From an uncultured Rickettsiales bacterium (GTDB lineage: Bacteria; Pseudomonadota; Alphaproteobacteria; Rs-D84): DNA of 33,315 bases. Under the pieces are notes generated by a model. It worked only from the letters and a program-made list of their open reading frames with translations, made no database searches and was not told where the DNA came from. Both the position numbers and the translations under genes were made by a program. Position 1 is the first letter of the stretch. Every line of letters starts with the position of its first letter. The stretch spans positions 1 through 33,315 of the forward strand of contig URSJ01000011.1 of the NCBI GenBank assembly GCA_900550495.1, given 5' to 3'. Below are positions 23,970 to 31,372 of the stretch, piece after piece.

Positions 23970-25208
23970 TTATTTGCTGATACAATTCGCAAACTTTTGC
24001 GCGACCAGCGAACTCTGTGCGTCGGTCATTGTTTGGACAGGGACGATATAGCAACGCCCGCTATCGCGAATAACAAACACTTTGGTTCCGCGTTTATATG
24101 CACGTTGCATATTGTCCATCTGTGATGATGTTAAAAACGCATTTTGTGTTGTTACTGTATTGGACAGCCCCGCCTGAATTACCTGGTGCGCGGTGTTATA
24201 ATCCCACAATTCTGACATAGACTGAATTTCCATATACAGAGATTGGTCTTCGTATGGGTTTTCAACAGGTTTGTTATTCGTGCTCGGGAATGCAACACCA
24301 ACAGCCAACGCCGCTGCGGTCTGTAGTGCCGTCGGTTGTGATGATGACGACGTTGCGCCGGACGTGTTGATTGTCATGTCGTCCCCGCACGCCAAATTCA
24401 TGCGATTTGTATAACTGGCCAAGACAGAATCAACAGCAACCCGCCAATCCGAACCTTTTTTATTCAAATCCAGGCTAACAATCTTTTCGGCCCACCCCCA
24501 AACATTCGCACCAACATTACCCGCATTGGCGAACCGGGTCACCATTTCCGCACTGCCCCCTGGGACACCCGCGCCACAGTAATCAGTCAGTTGCGTTGTC
24601 AACATACTGGAGGTTTCGTTGCCGTATGCCAGCGCGACCGAATGGCACGCCATTGCGGCCTCTAACTCTTGTCGGCGTTGCAGGCATAAATCAGAATGCG
24701 ATTTCGATAATTGGGTTGCCATATTAGCCATTGACAGGTATGACATCAACTCCTGTTGCACATATGGCGGACACAGGCGTGCTGCCGTATTCATACCCCC
24801 TGTTCCATTGCGTGTATTTGTGTTGTATTGTGGCAGCAATACCGATGTATCCTTTTGCAGGCACAACAGTGCATAGTTATACAGTTCACTTTCGGTTGCA
24901 TATTGGCATTTTGATTCACGAACGCCCGGGACGACCGTCGTGTCGCCACAATAATCAGACAAGCATTTATAGATTTTATCACGACATGCAGAATCAACAT
25001 CTGGCTGTGTTACCATGTAGTATGTATTTCGCTGGTTCTGTTTGTATGCGTTTGCGATACCAGCATTCCCACGACCGCCATTGGCAGTGGTCGTATTTAC
25101 CGACACATAGCGTGCACCAGTTGTCGTGCCCGCAGATACCGCCATTGCGCCCATACTATATGACGCAACCAATCCAAATACCCCCAATATACCGAAAATA
25201 TTCTTCAT
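23970..25208 (-). CDS. Secreted cysteine-rich protein, unknown
   Basis: This 412-aa protein starts MKNIFGILGVFGLVASYSMGAMA, a good Sec signal peptide cleaved near residue 23. The mature chain is Thr/Asn/Gln-rich with about a dozen cysteines: DSACRDKIYKCLSDYCGD, ESKCQYATESELYNYALLCLQ, LCLQRRQ, MACHS, DYCGAG, NLACGDD, GRCYIVP, FANCISK. The even spacing suggests several disulfides in the periplasm or outside. The start follows a GAGAGGGA ribosome site; a longer frame to 25283 would run through the promoter. I do not recognise the family. The gene is divergent from prfB. Confidence 0.85.
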   Translation of the reverse strand: MKNIFGILGVFGLVASYSMGAMAVSAGTTTGARYVSVNTTTANGGRGNAGIANAYKQNQRNTYYMVTQPDVDSACRDKIYKCLSDYCGDTTVVPGVRESKCQYATESELYNYALLCLQKDTSVLLPQYNTNTRNGTGGMNTAARLCPPYVQQELMSYLSMANMATQLSKSHSDLCLQRRQELEAAMACHSVALAYGNETSSMLTTQLTDYCGAGVPGGSAEMVTRFANAGNVGANVWGWAEKIVSLDLNKKGSDWRVAVDSVLASYTNRMNLACGDDMTINTSGATSSSSQPTALQTAAALAVGVAFPSTNNKPVENPYEDQSLYMEIQSMSELWDYNTAHQVIQAGLSNTVTTQNAFLTSSQMDNMQRAYKRGTKVFVIRDSGRCYIVPVQTMTDAQSSLVAQKFANCISK

Positions 25209-25230
25209 AAAAATCCCTCTCGTTGCGTAA

Positions 25231-25259
25231 ATTTTAACATAATTGTCCATAAAAGGCAA
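25231..25259 (-). promoter_or_regulatory. Promoter of the cysteine-rich secreted protein
   Basis: On the minus strand TTGCCT (25259-25254), a 17-bp spacer and TAAAAT (25236-25231) are followed by a leader with a strong ribosome site. Confidence 0.65.
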
Positions 25260-25290
25260 CTTATCTTTTATGTGACAAAACACAAAAATA

Positions 25291-25318
25291 TTGATTTAAA
25301 CAAATATCATGGTAATAT
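25291..25318 (+). promoter_or_regulatory. prfB promoter
   Basis: TTGATT (25291-25296), a 16-bp spacer and TAATAT (25313-25318) are followed by the prfB ATG after 7 nt, predicting a leaderless mRNA. Confidence 0.6.
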
Positions 25319-25325
25319 TTGACGC

Positions 25326-26397
25326 ATGTTGATACCAAATGAATCTTTGAACCAAATCCGCGACGACATTTCTGCCGTCAGGGGGTTTCTTTGACCCGGC
25401 AAAATTAGCCGATGAAATTGCAAAATTAAACGAAACTGTAAATGCACCTGATTTATGGGACAGGCCAGACCACGCGCGTGCATTATTGCAAAAAAAATCA
25501 TCATTGGAAAAACAGTTGTCTGAATTACAGACACTGGAATCCGAATATCAGAATTTAGTTGATTTATATGATTTGGCACCTGATGATGGTGACGTGTTGG
25601 GGGCGATTGAAAAACTGGCCGACGCCGCCCATCAGGCAAAGTTTATTACACTGTTTCGTGACCCAGCAGATAACAATGGTGCATTTTTGTTTATCCAGGC
25701 TGGTGCCGGTGGGACCGAGGCCCAAGATTGGGCACAAATGATGTCGCGTATGTATGTGCGTTGGGCCGAACGTCACGGTTTTGTGACCGAGGTTGTTGAA
25801 GAACACGAGGGCGACACTGCCGGCATCAAAAATATCACATATCGCATCAGTGGCGATCGTGCATATGGGTGGCTAAAAAATGAAATCGGTGTTCATCGTC
25901 TGGTTCGAATTTCGCCATTTAACGCCAACGGTAAACGTCAGACCAGTTTTGCATCTGTTGACGTTTGGCCCGACGTTGATGATTCTATCGAGATAGAAAT
26001 AAACGACAAAGACCTGCGCATTGATACGTATCGTTCATCTGGGGCGGGTGGCCAGCACGTCAACAAGACAGATAGCGCAGTCCGTATAACTCATATCCCA
26101 ACAAACACGGTCGTTACATGTCAGAACGAACGTAGCCAGATTCAAAACAAAGAAATGGCGATGAAAATGCTGCGGTCGCGCCTGTATGAACTGGAATTAC
26201 AAAAACGTGCTGCCGAAGAAAATGCCGCCAAGGCCGCACAAAAGAAGATTGAATGGGGCAGCCAGATTAGAAACTATGTCCTGTATCCATACCAATTGGT
26301 AAAAGATGTGCGTACTGGGGTTGAAAAAACGGACTCGGCGGCGGTGCTGGACGGGGATTTGGACGACTTTATGTTAGCCGCATTGGCACGTGACTAA
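25326..26397 (+). CDS. prfB: Peptide chain release factor 2 with programmed +1 frameshift
   Basis: RF2 terminates translation at UAA and UGA. The gene starts MLIPNESLNQIRDDISAVRGFL and meets an in-frame TGA at 25392-25394, in the classic context AGGGGG-TTT-CTT-TGA-C. Skipping T25392 joins 25326-25391 to 25393-26397 and gives DPAKLADEIAKLN..., for 356 aa in all. The internal Shine-Dalgarno AGGGGG and CTT slip codon are those of the E. coli autoregulatory site, where low RF2 favours frameshifting. The SPF stop-codon motif (196-198) and GGQ peptidyl-hydrolysis motif (241-243) are intact. A frame starting at 25486 is only the internal part. Confidence 0.96.
25380..25395 (+). promoter_or_regulatory. 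prfB programmed +1 frameshift site
   Basis: AGGGGG (25380-25385), TTT, the slip codon CTT (25389-25391) and TGA followed by C. The spacing between the internal Shine-Dalgarno and the slip codon matches the characterised E. coli site; only TAT is changed to TTT. Confidence 0.93.
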
Positions 26398-26463
26398 AAA
26401 CTTGACTTTTAGCAAATTGACAATACTATGCGTTTGACAATTTTTATCAAAAGGATTCTTACA

Positions 26464-27294
26464 ATGAACTTAGTTCCTGATTTTTACTTGAGTGCAATTC
26501 GTACCGCGTTACCTGACATTGATGGTTTAACACGTCCAACAGTGCGCGGGGCACTGAATACAACATTTATCGCAACAACACCGCGAGGCAAATTCATTTG
26601 CAAATTTAATCATCGCGACATGGCGCAAAAAAATGCAAAATTCAGCCAGATTATGACACAGGCAGGCGTCGCCGTTCCAGTGCCCACCGTTCACGAATAC
26701 AAGGATTACTGGTTTGAAATGTATCCTATGATGCCAGGGAAAACACTATATGAATGTATGGAAAACAAACAACGCGCCTTGAACGTCATTGATATTTATG
26801 AAGAAGTAATGCAGGAATTTGTAAAAATGACTACAATCCCCAGCATCGCAACACTGGGCGACATAAAATTCAAACACATTCACCAGGTTGCATATCGTGA
26901 TGTTTCTTATATGACCAGTCCAATTGTTGCACCGTTATTCGCCGGCGCAGTTCGCGCGATGAACATGACAGGTGGACATAAGGGGCTGTATCACTGTGGC
27001 ATTACACCAAAAAATATCATTGTGTCTGACACAAACAAATTTGTCGGCCTGGTTGATTTGGACGACGTTGCCGTTGCTGAACGTGATTATGCGTTTGGGG
27101 TTATGGCGACCCAATATGCTAATATGGGATATCGCCCAAATGACCTGATTGATATCTACGAAGACATTCAATACAATAACGACCAAGACGAACGCATGTC
27201 CGTTATAGACGCCAAATCAATCAAACGCATGGAACGTATAAACAATGCTGGTCGTTGGTTAATGTGGAAACATACCAAAGCCCGCACAAAATAA
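26464..27294 (+). CDS. APH/choline-kinase-fold protein, probable pseudokinase
   Basis: This 276-aa protein follows the aminoglycoside/choline phosphotransferase layout. An N-lobe (NTTFIATTPRGKFICKFN, with the Lys strand) precedes a hinge with WFEMYPMMPGKTLYE. The catalytic loop reads YHCGITPKNIIV, followed by GLVDLDDVAVAERDYAFG. In active members the loop reads HGDxxxxN; here the catalytic Asp position is Gly, although the following Asn and the metal-binding DLDD are kept. It may bind a nucleotide or sugar without phosphorylating it. The start follows AAAAGGA. A broken relative lies 5 bp downstream, so the pair arose by duplication. Confidence 0.75.
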   Translation: MNLVPDFYLSAIRTALPDIDGLTRPTVRGALNTTFIATTPRGKFICKFNHRDMAQKNAKFSQIMTQAGVAVPVPTVHEYKDYWFEMYPMMPGKTLYECMENKQRALNVIDIYEEVMQEFVKMTTIPSIATLGDIKFKHIHQVAYRDVSYMTSPIVAPLFAGAVRAMNMTGGHKGLYHCGITPKNIIVSDTNKFVGLVDLDDVAVAERDYAFGVMATQYANMGYRPNDLIDIYEDIQYNNDQDERMSVIDAKSIKRMERINNAGRWLMWKHTKARTK

Positions 27295-27298
27295 CATA

Positions 27299-27765
27299 AT
27301 GCAAAAACATGGCACCGAATTTTATCACGCCGCAATAAAAAGCCTGTATCCTGATACGTCATGTATACGGACGCCATCGGTGCCTGTGCCACATACAACC
27401 ACGCATGCATACATGGGGCGCATATGGAAGTCTATCCATATTGCCCTGACTACACATTGTTTGAACATGTTGCCGATGGTATGTCATACGACAAAGTTTT
27501 TCATATATATACTGAAATCTTGGACGCTCAGTATCAAATGACGCGTGTTGATACAACCTGTTTGAACCTGGGTAACAAGAAATATTTTTCACGCATATTT
27601 ATTGCTAATTCGCTAAACAACCTGCCGTTGAAACTGGTATTGCCCTATTCCATGTTTGTAACCATGATGTCACGTCCTCAGCCACCGCAAATTACCACAG
27701 ACGATGATATTACAAACACTCAGATTCTTGAACGCAATTCGCCTGAAACGACGCGCGTTGGATAA
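27299..27765 (+). pseudogene. Broken paralogue of the upstream APH-like gene
   Basis: Translation from 27299 gives EFYHAAIKSLYPDTSCIRTPSVPVP, which aligns with DFYLSAIRTALPDIDGLTRPTV and VPVPT of the upstream protein but skips about 50 residues of the N-lobe. Near 27425 the similarity moves to another frame, where MEVYPYCPDYTLFEHV...YDKVFHIYTEILDAQYQMTRVDT parallels FEMYPMMPGKTLYECM...NVIDIYEEVMQEFVKMTTI. The later part to 27765 loses similarity, and no catalytic loop is visible. It looks like a decaying tandem duplicate; the second frame (27361-27765) could still be translated. Confidence 0.6.
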
Positions 27766-27791
27766 TTGGGTCGTCTGCCATCGTTAAAGCC

Positions 27792-27819
27792 TTGCAATTT
27801 ACCGATAAATATTTATAAT
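27792..27819 (+). promoter_or_regulatory. Promoter of tRNA-Arg(CCG)
   Basis: TTGCAA (27792-27797), a 16-bp spacer and TATAAT (27814-27819). Spacer and -10 region are strikingly like those of the ssrA promoter. Confidence 0.8.
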
Positions 27820-27831
27820 ATATGCGCAAAT

Positions 27832-27908
27832 GCACCCGTGGCTCAACTGGATAGAGCATCGCCCTCCGAAGGCGGGGATTGCGCGTTCGAATCGCGCCGG
27901 GTGCGCCA
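27832..27908 (+). tRNA. tRNA-Arg (anticodon CCG)
   Basis: The 77-nt tRNA has acceptor GCACCCG/CGGGTGC, discriminator G and an encoded CCA. The anticodon loop CTCCGAA reads CGG, and the T-loop is TTCGAAT. It is followed by a terminator and then by tandem repeats that copy its 3' tail. Confidence 0.96.
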
Positions 27909-28301
27909 CAAATTAAACCGCCTTTTTGGGCGGTTTTGTTTGTGATGTGCAGTCCGCGATTTGAACGCGCCGCGTTTGACAACAAGTAGGCAAGCCCAGT
28001 GCCAACGCAGGCGAGCCGTCACGTGTGCCACGCAGACACGACGGATTTTTATAATCCGACGTGGCGAGTGAATCCGCCGGGTGCGCCACAAATTAAACCG
28101 CCTTTTTGGGCGGTTTTTGTTTGTGATGTGCAGTCCGCGATTTGAACGCGCCGCGTTTGACAACAAGTAGGCAAGCCCAGTGACAACGCTGGCGAGCCGT
28201 CACGCGTGCCACGCAGACACGGCGGATTTTTATAATCCGACGTGGCGAGTGAATCCGTCCGGGTGCGCCACAAATTAAACCGCCTTTTTGGGGCGGTTTT
28301 A
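27897..28301 (+). repeat. Tandem 180-bp repeats copying the tRNA-Arg 3' tail
   Basis: The 12-nt tRNA tail CCGGGTGCGCCA occurs at 27897, 28077 and 28259 (periods 180 and 182), each time followed by CAAATT and the ACCGCC/GGCGGT terminator. The two full units are nearly identical. Each carries TTGACAACAAGTAG, a CCGT...ACGG hairpin around TGCCACGCAGAC, a CGGATT/AATCCG hairpin and GGCGAGTGAATCC just before the tail. The same motif order appears behind tRNA-Ser(CGA). The array fills the 462-bp gap before the next gene; the only frames are antisense artefacts running through the tRNA tails. Confidence 0.9.
27915..27937 (+). terminator. tRNA-Arg terminator, copy 1 of 3
   Basis: AAACCGCC pairs with GGCGGTTT over a T-rich loop. 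Copies recur at about 28095-28118 and 28277-28300 at the head of each repeat unit. Confidence 0.8.
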
Positions 28302-28370
28302 TATTTATTGTGTGAAAAATTCCTTGTTTTTTGCGATATTATTTGAATACAATGCACAAAAGGTATTTAT

Positions 28371-28835
28371 ATGAAACGTGTATTGATTTTATTTTTACCG
28401 TTGGCCGTCGCCGCCTGCAACAGTATGCATATCAAACCCGGCACACTGGACAAGAATGATGTTATATATGTGGATCGTGGTGGCTATCAATTGCAACACT
28501 TTATAAAAAACAGCCTGGAAAAGCGCGGATATAATGTAACCGTTGGATACAAGAAATCGTCCATAGGAACAACATACATTGCATCAGATGATTCTGCTTC
28601 AATAATATCCACATCAGACATCGGCACAGCCAGATACATAGTCCAAGTGGAAGAAAGAACCCCAACATTTAATCCATTTTGGTGTCCTTTTAATGGGTTC
28701 TGGTGGTGGCGATTTAATGTTTCCATCGCAGACAATAAAACGGGACAAGAAATATTTGGCTGGACTGGTCGGGGATGCGCAAACAGTTCGTTGCGAAAAC
28801 TGGACGACGCACTGGATACATTGGAAATGAAATAA
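28371..28835 (+). CDS. Predicted lipoprotein, unknown function
   Basis: This 154-aa protein begins MKRVLILFLPLAVAAC, a lipoprotein signal with lipobox V-A-A-C (Cys16). The mature part has a mixed alpha/beta pattern (GGYQLQHFIKNSLEKRGYNVTVGYKKS, then ARYIVQVEERT) and a striking aromatic patch, FNPFWCPFNGFWWWRFNVSIADNKTGQEIFGWTGRGC. A partly similar layout occurs in outer-membrane assembly lipoproteins that form complexes, but I cannot assign a family. A -10-like TACAAT lies about 20 bp upstream and AAAGG precedes the ATG. Confidence 0.82.
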   Translation: MKRVLILFLPLAVAACNSMHIKPGTLDKNDVIYVDRGGYQLQHFIKNSLEKRGYNVTVGYKKSSIGTTYIASDDSASIISTSDIGTARYIVQVEERTPTFNPFWCPFNGFWWWRFNVSIADNKTGQEIFGWTGRGCANSSLRKLDDALDTLEMK

Positions 28836-28852
28836 AAATTTTATTACTTGCT

Positions 28853-28880
28853 AAAAAAAATGCCCCGATGGGGCATTTTT
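28853..28880 (+). terminator. Bidirectional terminator at 28853
   Basis: TGCCCC/GGGGCA with a 3-nt loop, flanked by eight A and six T, between convergent genes; it abuts the rubrerythrin stop. Confidence 0.88.
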
Positions 28881-29509
28881 TATTCGTCAATCGCGGCATA
28901 TTCGCAAAAGCCTTCGTTCGTGTCGCAACGGGAAATTGTTCCCTCGCTGATAAAATATCCTTGGGCGTGCAGGCATGCCGGACAGACCTTTGGTGCCTCG
29001 GTCCCGATGTGCCACATGCCACAATTTGTGCAACGCCACATAACAATGTGATCCTGTTTGAACAATGTGCCGTTTTCAATTGCGTCAATCAATGCGCGAT
29101 AGCGTGATTCATGATAACGTTCGGCATAGCCGATGTTTTTCAGCACGTCCGCGATTGCTGGGAAACCTTCCTGGGCGGCAATCTGGGCAAACTTTGGATA
29201 CATATTTGTGTTTTCTTCGTGTTCACCGTATGCGGCGGCCTGTAAATTTTCCAGCGTTGTGCCGATTTTGCCCGCAGGATACGACGCCGTTATTTCCAAA
29301 TCGCCGCCTTCCAAGAACTTGAACAAACGTGACGCATGTTCTTTTTCTTGTTCTGCGGTTTCCAAAAATATTTTTGAAATTGCCTGATAGCCTTCGTCTT
29401 TGGCCTTGGACGCAAAGAAAGTGTAGCGATTGCGCGCCTGGGATTCGCCCGCAAATGCAATCAACAGGTTCTTTTCTGTCTGGGTTCCTTTTAATGATGT
29501 TGGTGCCAT
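28880..29509 (-). CDS. Rubrerythrin
   Basis: This 209-aa non-haem iron protein reduces hydrogen peroxide in anaerobes and microaerophiles. The ferritin-like diiron domain has Glu22 in GESQARNRY, Glu55-x2-His58 in EKEHA, and HEEN near 97-100, then YAERYHESRY. The rubredoxin domain has Cys160-x2-Cys163 and Cys176-x2-Cys179. A tail of about 22 residues after the rubredoxin with two extra cysteines (ISRCDTNEGFCEYAA) is unusual. A strong AAGGAGAA ribosome site precedes the ATG. It is a single-gene unit and implies low-oxygen life. Confidence 0.95.
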   Translation of the reverse strand: MAPTSLKGTQTEKNLLIAFAGESQARNRYTFFASKAKDEGYQAISKIFLETAEQEKEHASRLFKFLEGGDLEITASYPAGKIGTTLENLQAAAYGEHEENTNMYPKFAQIAAQEGFPAIADVLKNIGYAERYHESRYRALIDAIENGTLFKQDHIVMWRCTNCGMWHIGTEAPKVCPACLHAQGYFISEGTISRCDTNEGFCEYAAIDE

Positions 29510-29547
29510 GGTTGCGTTCTCCTTTTTCTGATTTTATTGACAGGACA

Positions 29548-29575
29548 ATTTTACCAGAAAATGTCAGAAAAGCAA
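29548..29575 (-). promoter_or_regulatory. Rubrerythrin promoter
   Basis: On the minus strand TTGCTT (29575-29570), a 16-bp spacer and TAAAAT (29553-29548). It overlaps the end of obg. Confidence 0.6.
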
Positions 29576-29576
29576 A

Positions 29577-30584
29577 TTATTCAGTTATGGCTAAAAACTT
29601 TTTCTCTATCGCGGCAATTAGTTCCGAGATACCAATCCGGCCAGCCGCGCTGATTACCATAATTTCAGGCTTCTTTTTACGGCCAAATGACCGTTTGAAT
29701 TCTGCCAGGCGAGTCTTTAATTCATCTGGTTCAATCGCGTCAATTTTGTTTATGACAACCATTTCTGGCTTATTCACCAGACCGCCGCCATACGAATCCA
29801 TTTCGTGACGAATTGCCGCATATCGCGTTGCCCAGTCGGGTTCGGTGCCGTCAATCACGTGCAAAATCATTTTTGTGCGTTCGGCATGCCCCAGGAAACG
29901 GTCACCCAGACCGACACCGGTATGCGCCCCCTCTATCAAACCGGGCAAGTCAACCATTACAAATTCACGGTTATGGGCATACATAACCCCCAGTTGCGGA
30001 TTCAATGTCGTAAATGGGTAATTGGCAATCTTTGGACGCGCCGACGTCACCGCCGACAATAACGTTGATTTGCCTGCGTTTGGGAAACCAACCAGTCCAA
30101 TATCTGCAATCAGTTTCAATCGCAATACAACCGTGCGCGATTCCCCCGGCAGGCCATCATTTGCCTGGCGCGGCGCACGATTTGTCGGACTTTTAAAATG
30201 CAGGTTACCCCACCCACCGTTACCGCCACGTGCCGCACGATACTCCATACCATCGGCAGACAGGTCAGCGTATTCAATTTCTTCGTTTTCAGACAAAATC
30301 ACTGTTCCGGTTGGCACTGGTAAAACCAGCGTTTCACCCGATGCGCCCGTGCGCATCTTGCCCATGCCATTTTCACCACGACCAGCGGCAAAACTGGTCT
30401 TGTATCGATAGTCAATCAGCGTATTCACATTTGGCACCGCACGGAAAACAATATCGCCACCGCGGCCGCCATCACCGCCGTTTGGTCCACCAAACTCAAT
30501 ATACTTCTCGCGGCGGAAACTGGCACTGCCGTTACCACCGTCACCTGCTTTGATTAAAATCTTTGCTTTATCTAGAAATTTCAT
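29577..30584 (-). CDS. obgE: Obg/CgtA ribosome-assembly GTPase
   Basis: This 335-aa GTPase acts in late 50S assembly and stress control. The glycine-rich Obg fold (1-158) begins MKFLDKAKILIKAGDGGNGSASFRREKYIEFGGPNGGDGGRGG. The G domain has G1 GFPNAGKST, G2 region ANYPFTTLNPQLG, G3 DLPGLIEGA, G4 NKID and G5 SAAG. There is no long C-terminal OCT domain, as in many proteobacteria. It is transcribed away from ssrA from a -10 TATAAT at 30610-30605 with a short leader carrying TAGGA; the -35 is weak. Confidence 0.96.
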   Translation of the reverse strand: MKFLDKAKILIKAGDGGNGSASFRREKYIEFGGPNGGDGGRGGDIVFRAVPNVNTLIDYRYKTSFAAGRGENGMGKMRTGASGETLVLPVPTGTVILSENEEIEYADLSADGMEYRAARGGNGGWGNLHFKSPTNRAPRQANDGLPGESRTVVLRLKLIADIGLVGFPNAGKSTLLSAVTSARPKIANYPFTTLNPQLGVMYAHNREFVMVDLPGLIEGAHTGVGLGDRFLGHAERTKMILHVIDGTEPDWATRYAAIRHEMDSYGGGLVNKPEMVVINKIDAIEPDELKTRLAEFKRSFGRKKKPEIMVISAAGRIGISELIAAIEKKFLAITE

Positions 30585-30620
30585 TTTTTATCCTATTTCC
30601 CTTGATTATAACTTAAAAAC

Positions 30621-30649
30621 TTGCAATTTCCACAGTAAATATTTATAAT
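30621..30649 (+). promoter_or_regulatory. ssrA (tmRNA) promoter
   Basis: TTGCAA (30621-30626), a 17-bp spacer and TATAAT (30644-30649). The region closely resembles the tRNA-Arg promoter, including the AAATATT before the -10 box. Confidence 0.8.
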
Positions 30650-30656
30650 ACCCATG

Positions 30657-31030
30657 TCACGAAAGTGATGATGATTCTGAAATCTTTGTGGAATAGACGT
30701 TTTGGACTGGGGGGCGGTACCCCACAGCTCCACCATCATTATTTCAGAAAATCATTGTGGCTGTTTGACCACGGTGATTAAACGTCGGGGGGCTGACATA
30801 GTTTCGACAGGCGCAGTAAAGACAAAAGATTGAATCCGACATGGCGTCGTTAAAAGCCAATTAAAAACTGAATGGCGATAGAATCGCTGCGAACGACAAT
30901 GTTCGCCTTGCAATGGCTGCCTAATATGGCATCGGATATGATTGGCAATTGTTGATTATATCCACTTCGCTTATTGCGGGGCCGTCGGGTGCCCGGCAAC
31001 AGAAACCCGACATTTATCTAACAAAAAACT
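30657..31030 (+). ncRNA. ssrA: Circularly permuted two-piece tmRNA
   Basis: tmRNA rescues stalled ribosomes and tags the nascent chain. The halves are in permuted order. The acceptor piece comes first and ends at 30735 with T-stem TGGGG/CCCCA, acceptor strand CAGCTCC, A and CCA. A removable spacer follows, then the coding piece beginning near 30789 with GGGGCTG, which pairs perfectly with CAGCTCC, and continuing CATAGTTTCGACAGG. The tag frame (30886-30924) reads AANDNVRLAMAA-stop. A pseudoknot GGGT/ACCC lies near 30985-31012. TCTGAAAT (30676-30683) pairs with ATTTCAGA (30741-30748) in the spacer, closing a precursor hairpin. Outer ends are approximate. Confidence 0.92.
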
Positions 31031-31048
31031 AAGGTAAAGGCAGAAAAT

Positions 31049-31279
31049 ATGTTTGGAAAAATTAAAAAAGTATTCTTTACAAGTATGTTCGGCATTTTGT
31101 ATGTGTCTTTTGTAGCACAGTTAGTTTACATTCTGGGCTGGGCTGCTGGGATTGAAACAAAGATGTTTTATATGGGCCTCTTGGCGTTGGAATGGTTGAT
31201 TTTGATTGCTGCACGCTATTTGTCAAAGCGTTCCAGCAACACGGCACAATACAACAATTTTAATGGTCGCCGCCGTTAA
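31049..31279 (+). CDS. Small inner-membrane protein, unknown
   Basis: This 76-aa protein has two hydrophobic segments (about 10-32, SMFGILYVSFVAQLVYILGWAAG, and 40-58, FYMGLLALEWLILIAARYL). Basic ends suggest two membrane helices. An AAGG ribosome site precedes the ATG and a terminator follows. It lies directly after ssrA and could be transcribed from the ssrA promoter by read-through. Family not recognised. Confidence 0.72.
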   Translation: MFGKIKKVFFTSMFGILYVSFVAQLVYILGWAAGIETKMFYMGLLALEWLILIAARYLSKRSSNTAQYNNFNGRRR

Positions 31280-31302
31280 ATTATGTATTGATTGCGTCAA
31301 AC

Positions 31303-31327
31303 AATCCCCCGTTTTCTGGGGGATTTT
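31303..31327 (+). terminator. Terminator after the small membrane protein
   Basis: AATCCCCC/GGGGGATT with a 7-nt loop and a run of five T. Confidence 0.88.
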
Positions 31328-31335
31328 TATTAGTC

Positions 31336-31363
31336 TTGAAATCTTGTAAAAATATCTTATATT
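31336..31363 (+). promoter_or_regulatory. lon-like gene promoter
   Basis: TTGAAA (31336-31341), a 16-bp spacer and TATATT (31358-31363) are followed by the ATG after 9 nt, leaving no Shine-Dalgarno sequence. Confidence 0.65.
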
Positions 31364-31372
31364 TAGTGCGCT

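Noticed and set aside
25486..26397. prfB starting at the ATG at 25486
   Set aside because: It omits the N-terminal RF2 domain, and the upstream frame with the AGGGGG-TTT-CTT-TGA-C site supplies the correct start.
27984..28003. TTGACA within the tRNA-tail repeats as a promoter -35
   Set aside because: No -10 box at 15-19 bp; the TATAAT-like bases in the unit are about 70 bp away inside a hairpin. The Ser copy has CGACA instead.
27897..28301. CRISPR array
   Set aside because: The repeats are 180-bp tandem units with nearly identical spacers, each ending in a tRNA tail; there are no short repeats with unique spacers and no cas genes.
27710..28357. Several minus-strand frames through tRNA-Arg and the repeats (for example MLSNAARSNRGLHITNK)
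   Set aside because: They run through the antisense of the tRNA tail, terminator and repeat copies and have no ribosome site; frame shifts between copies argue against coding.
30611..30626. TTGCAA at 30621 as a shared -35 for obg, as at 21027
   Set aside because: The distance to the obg -10 is only 10 bp, too short for a promoter; only ssrA can use it.
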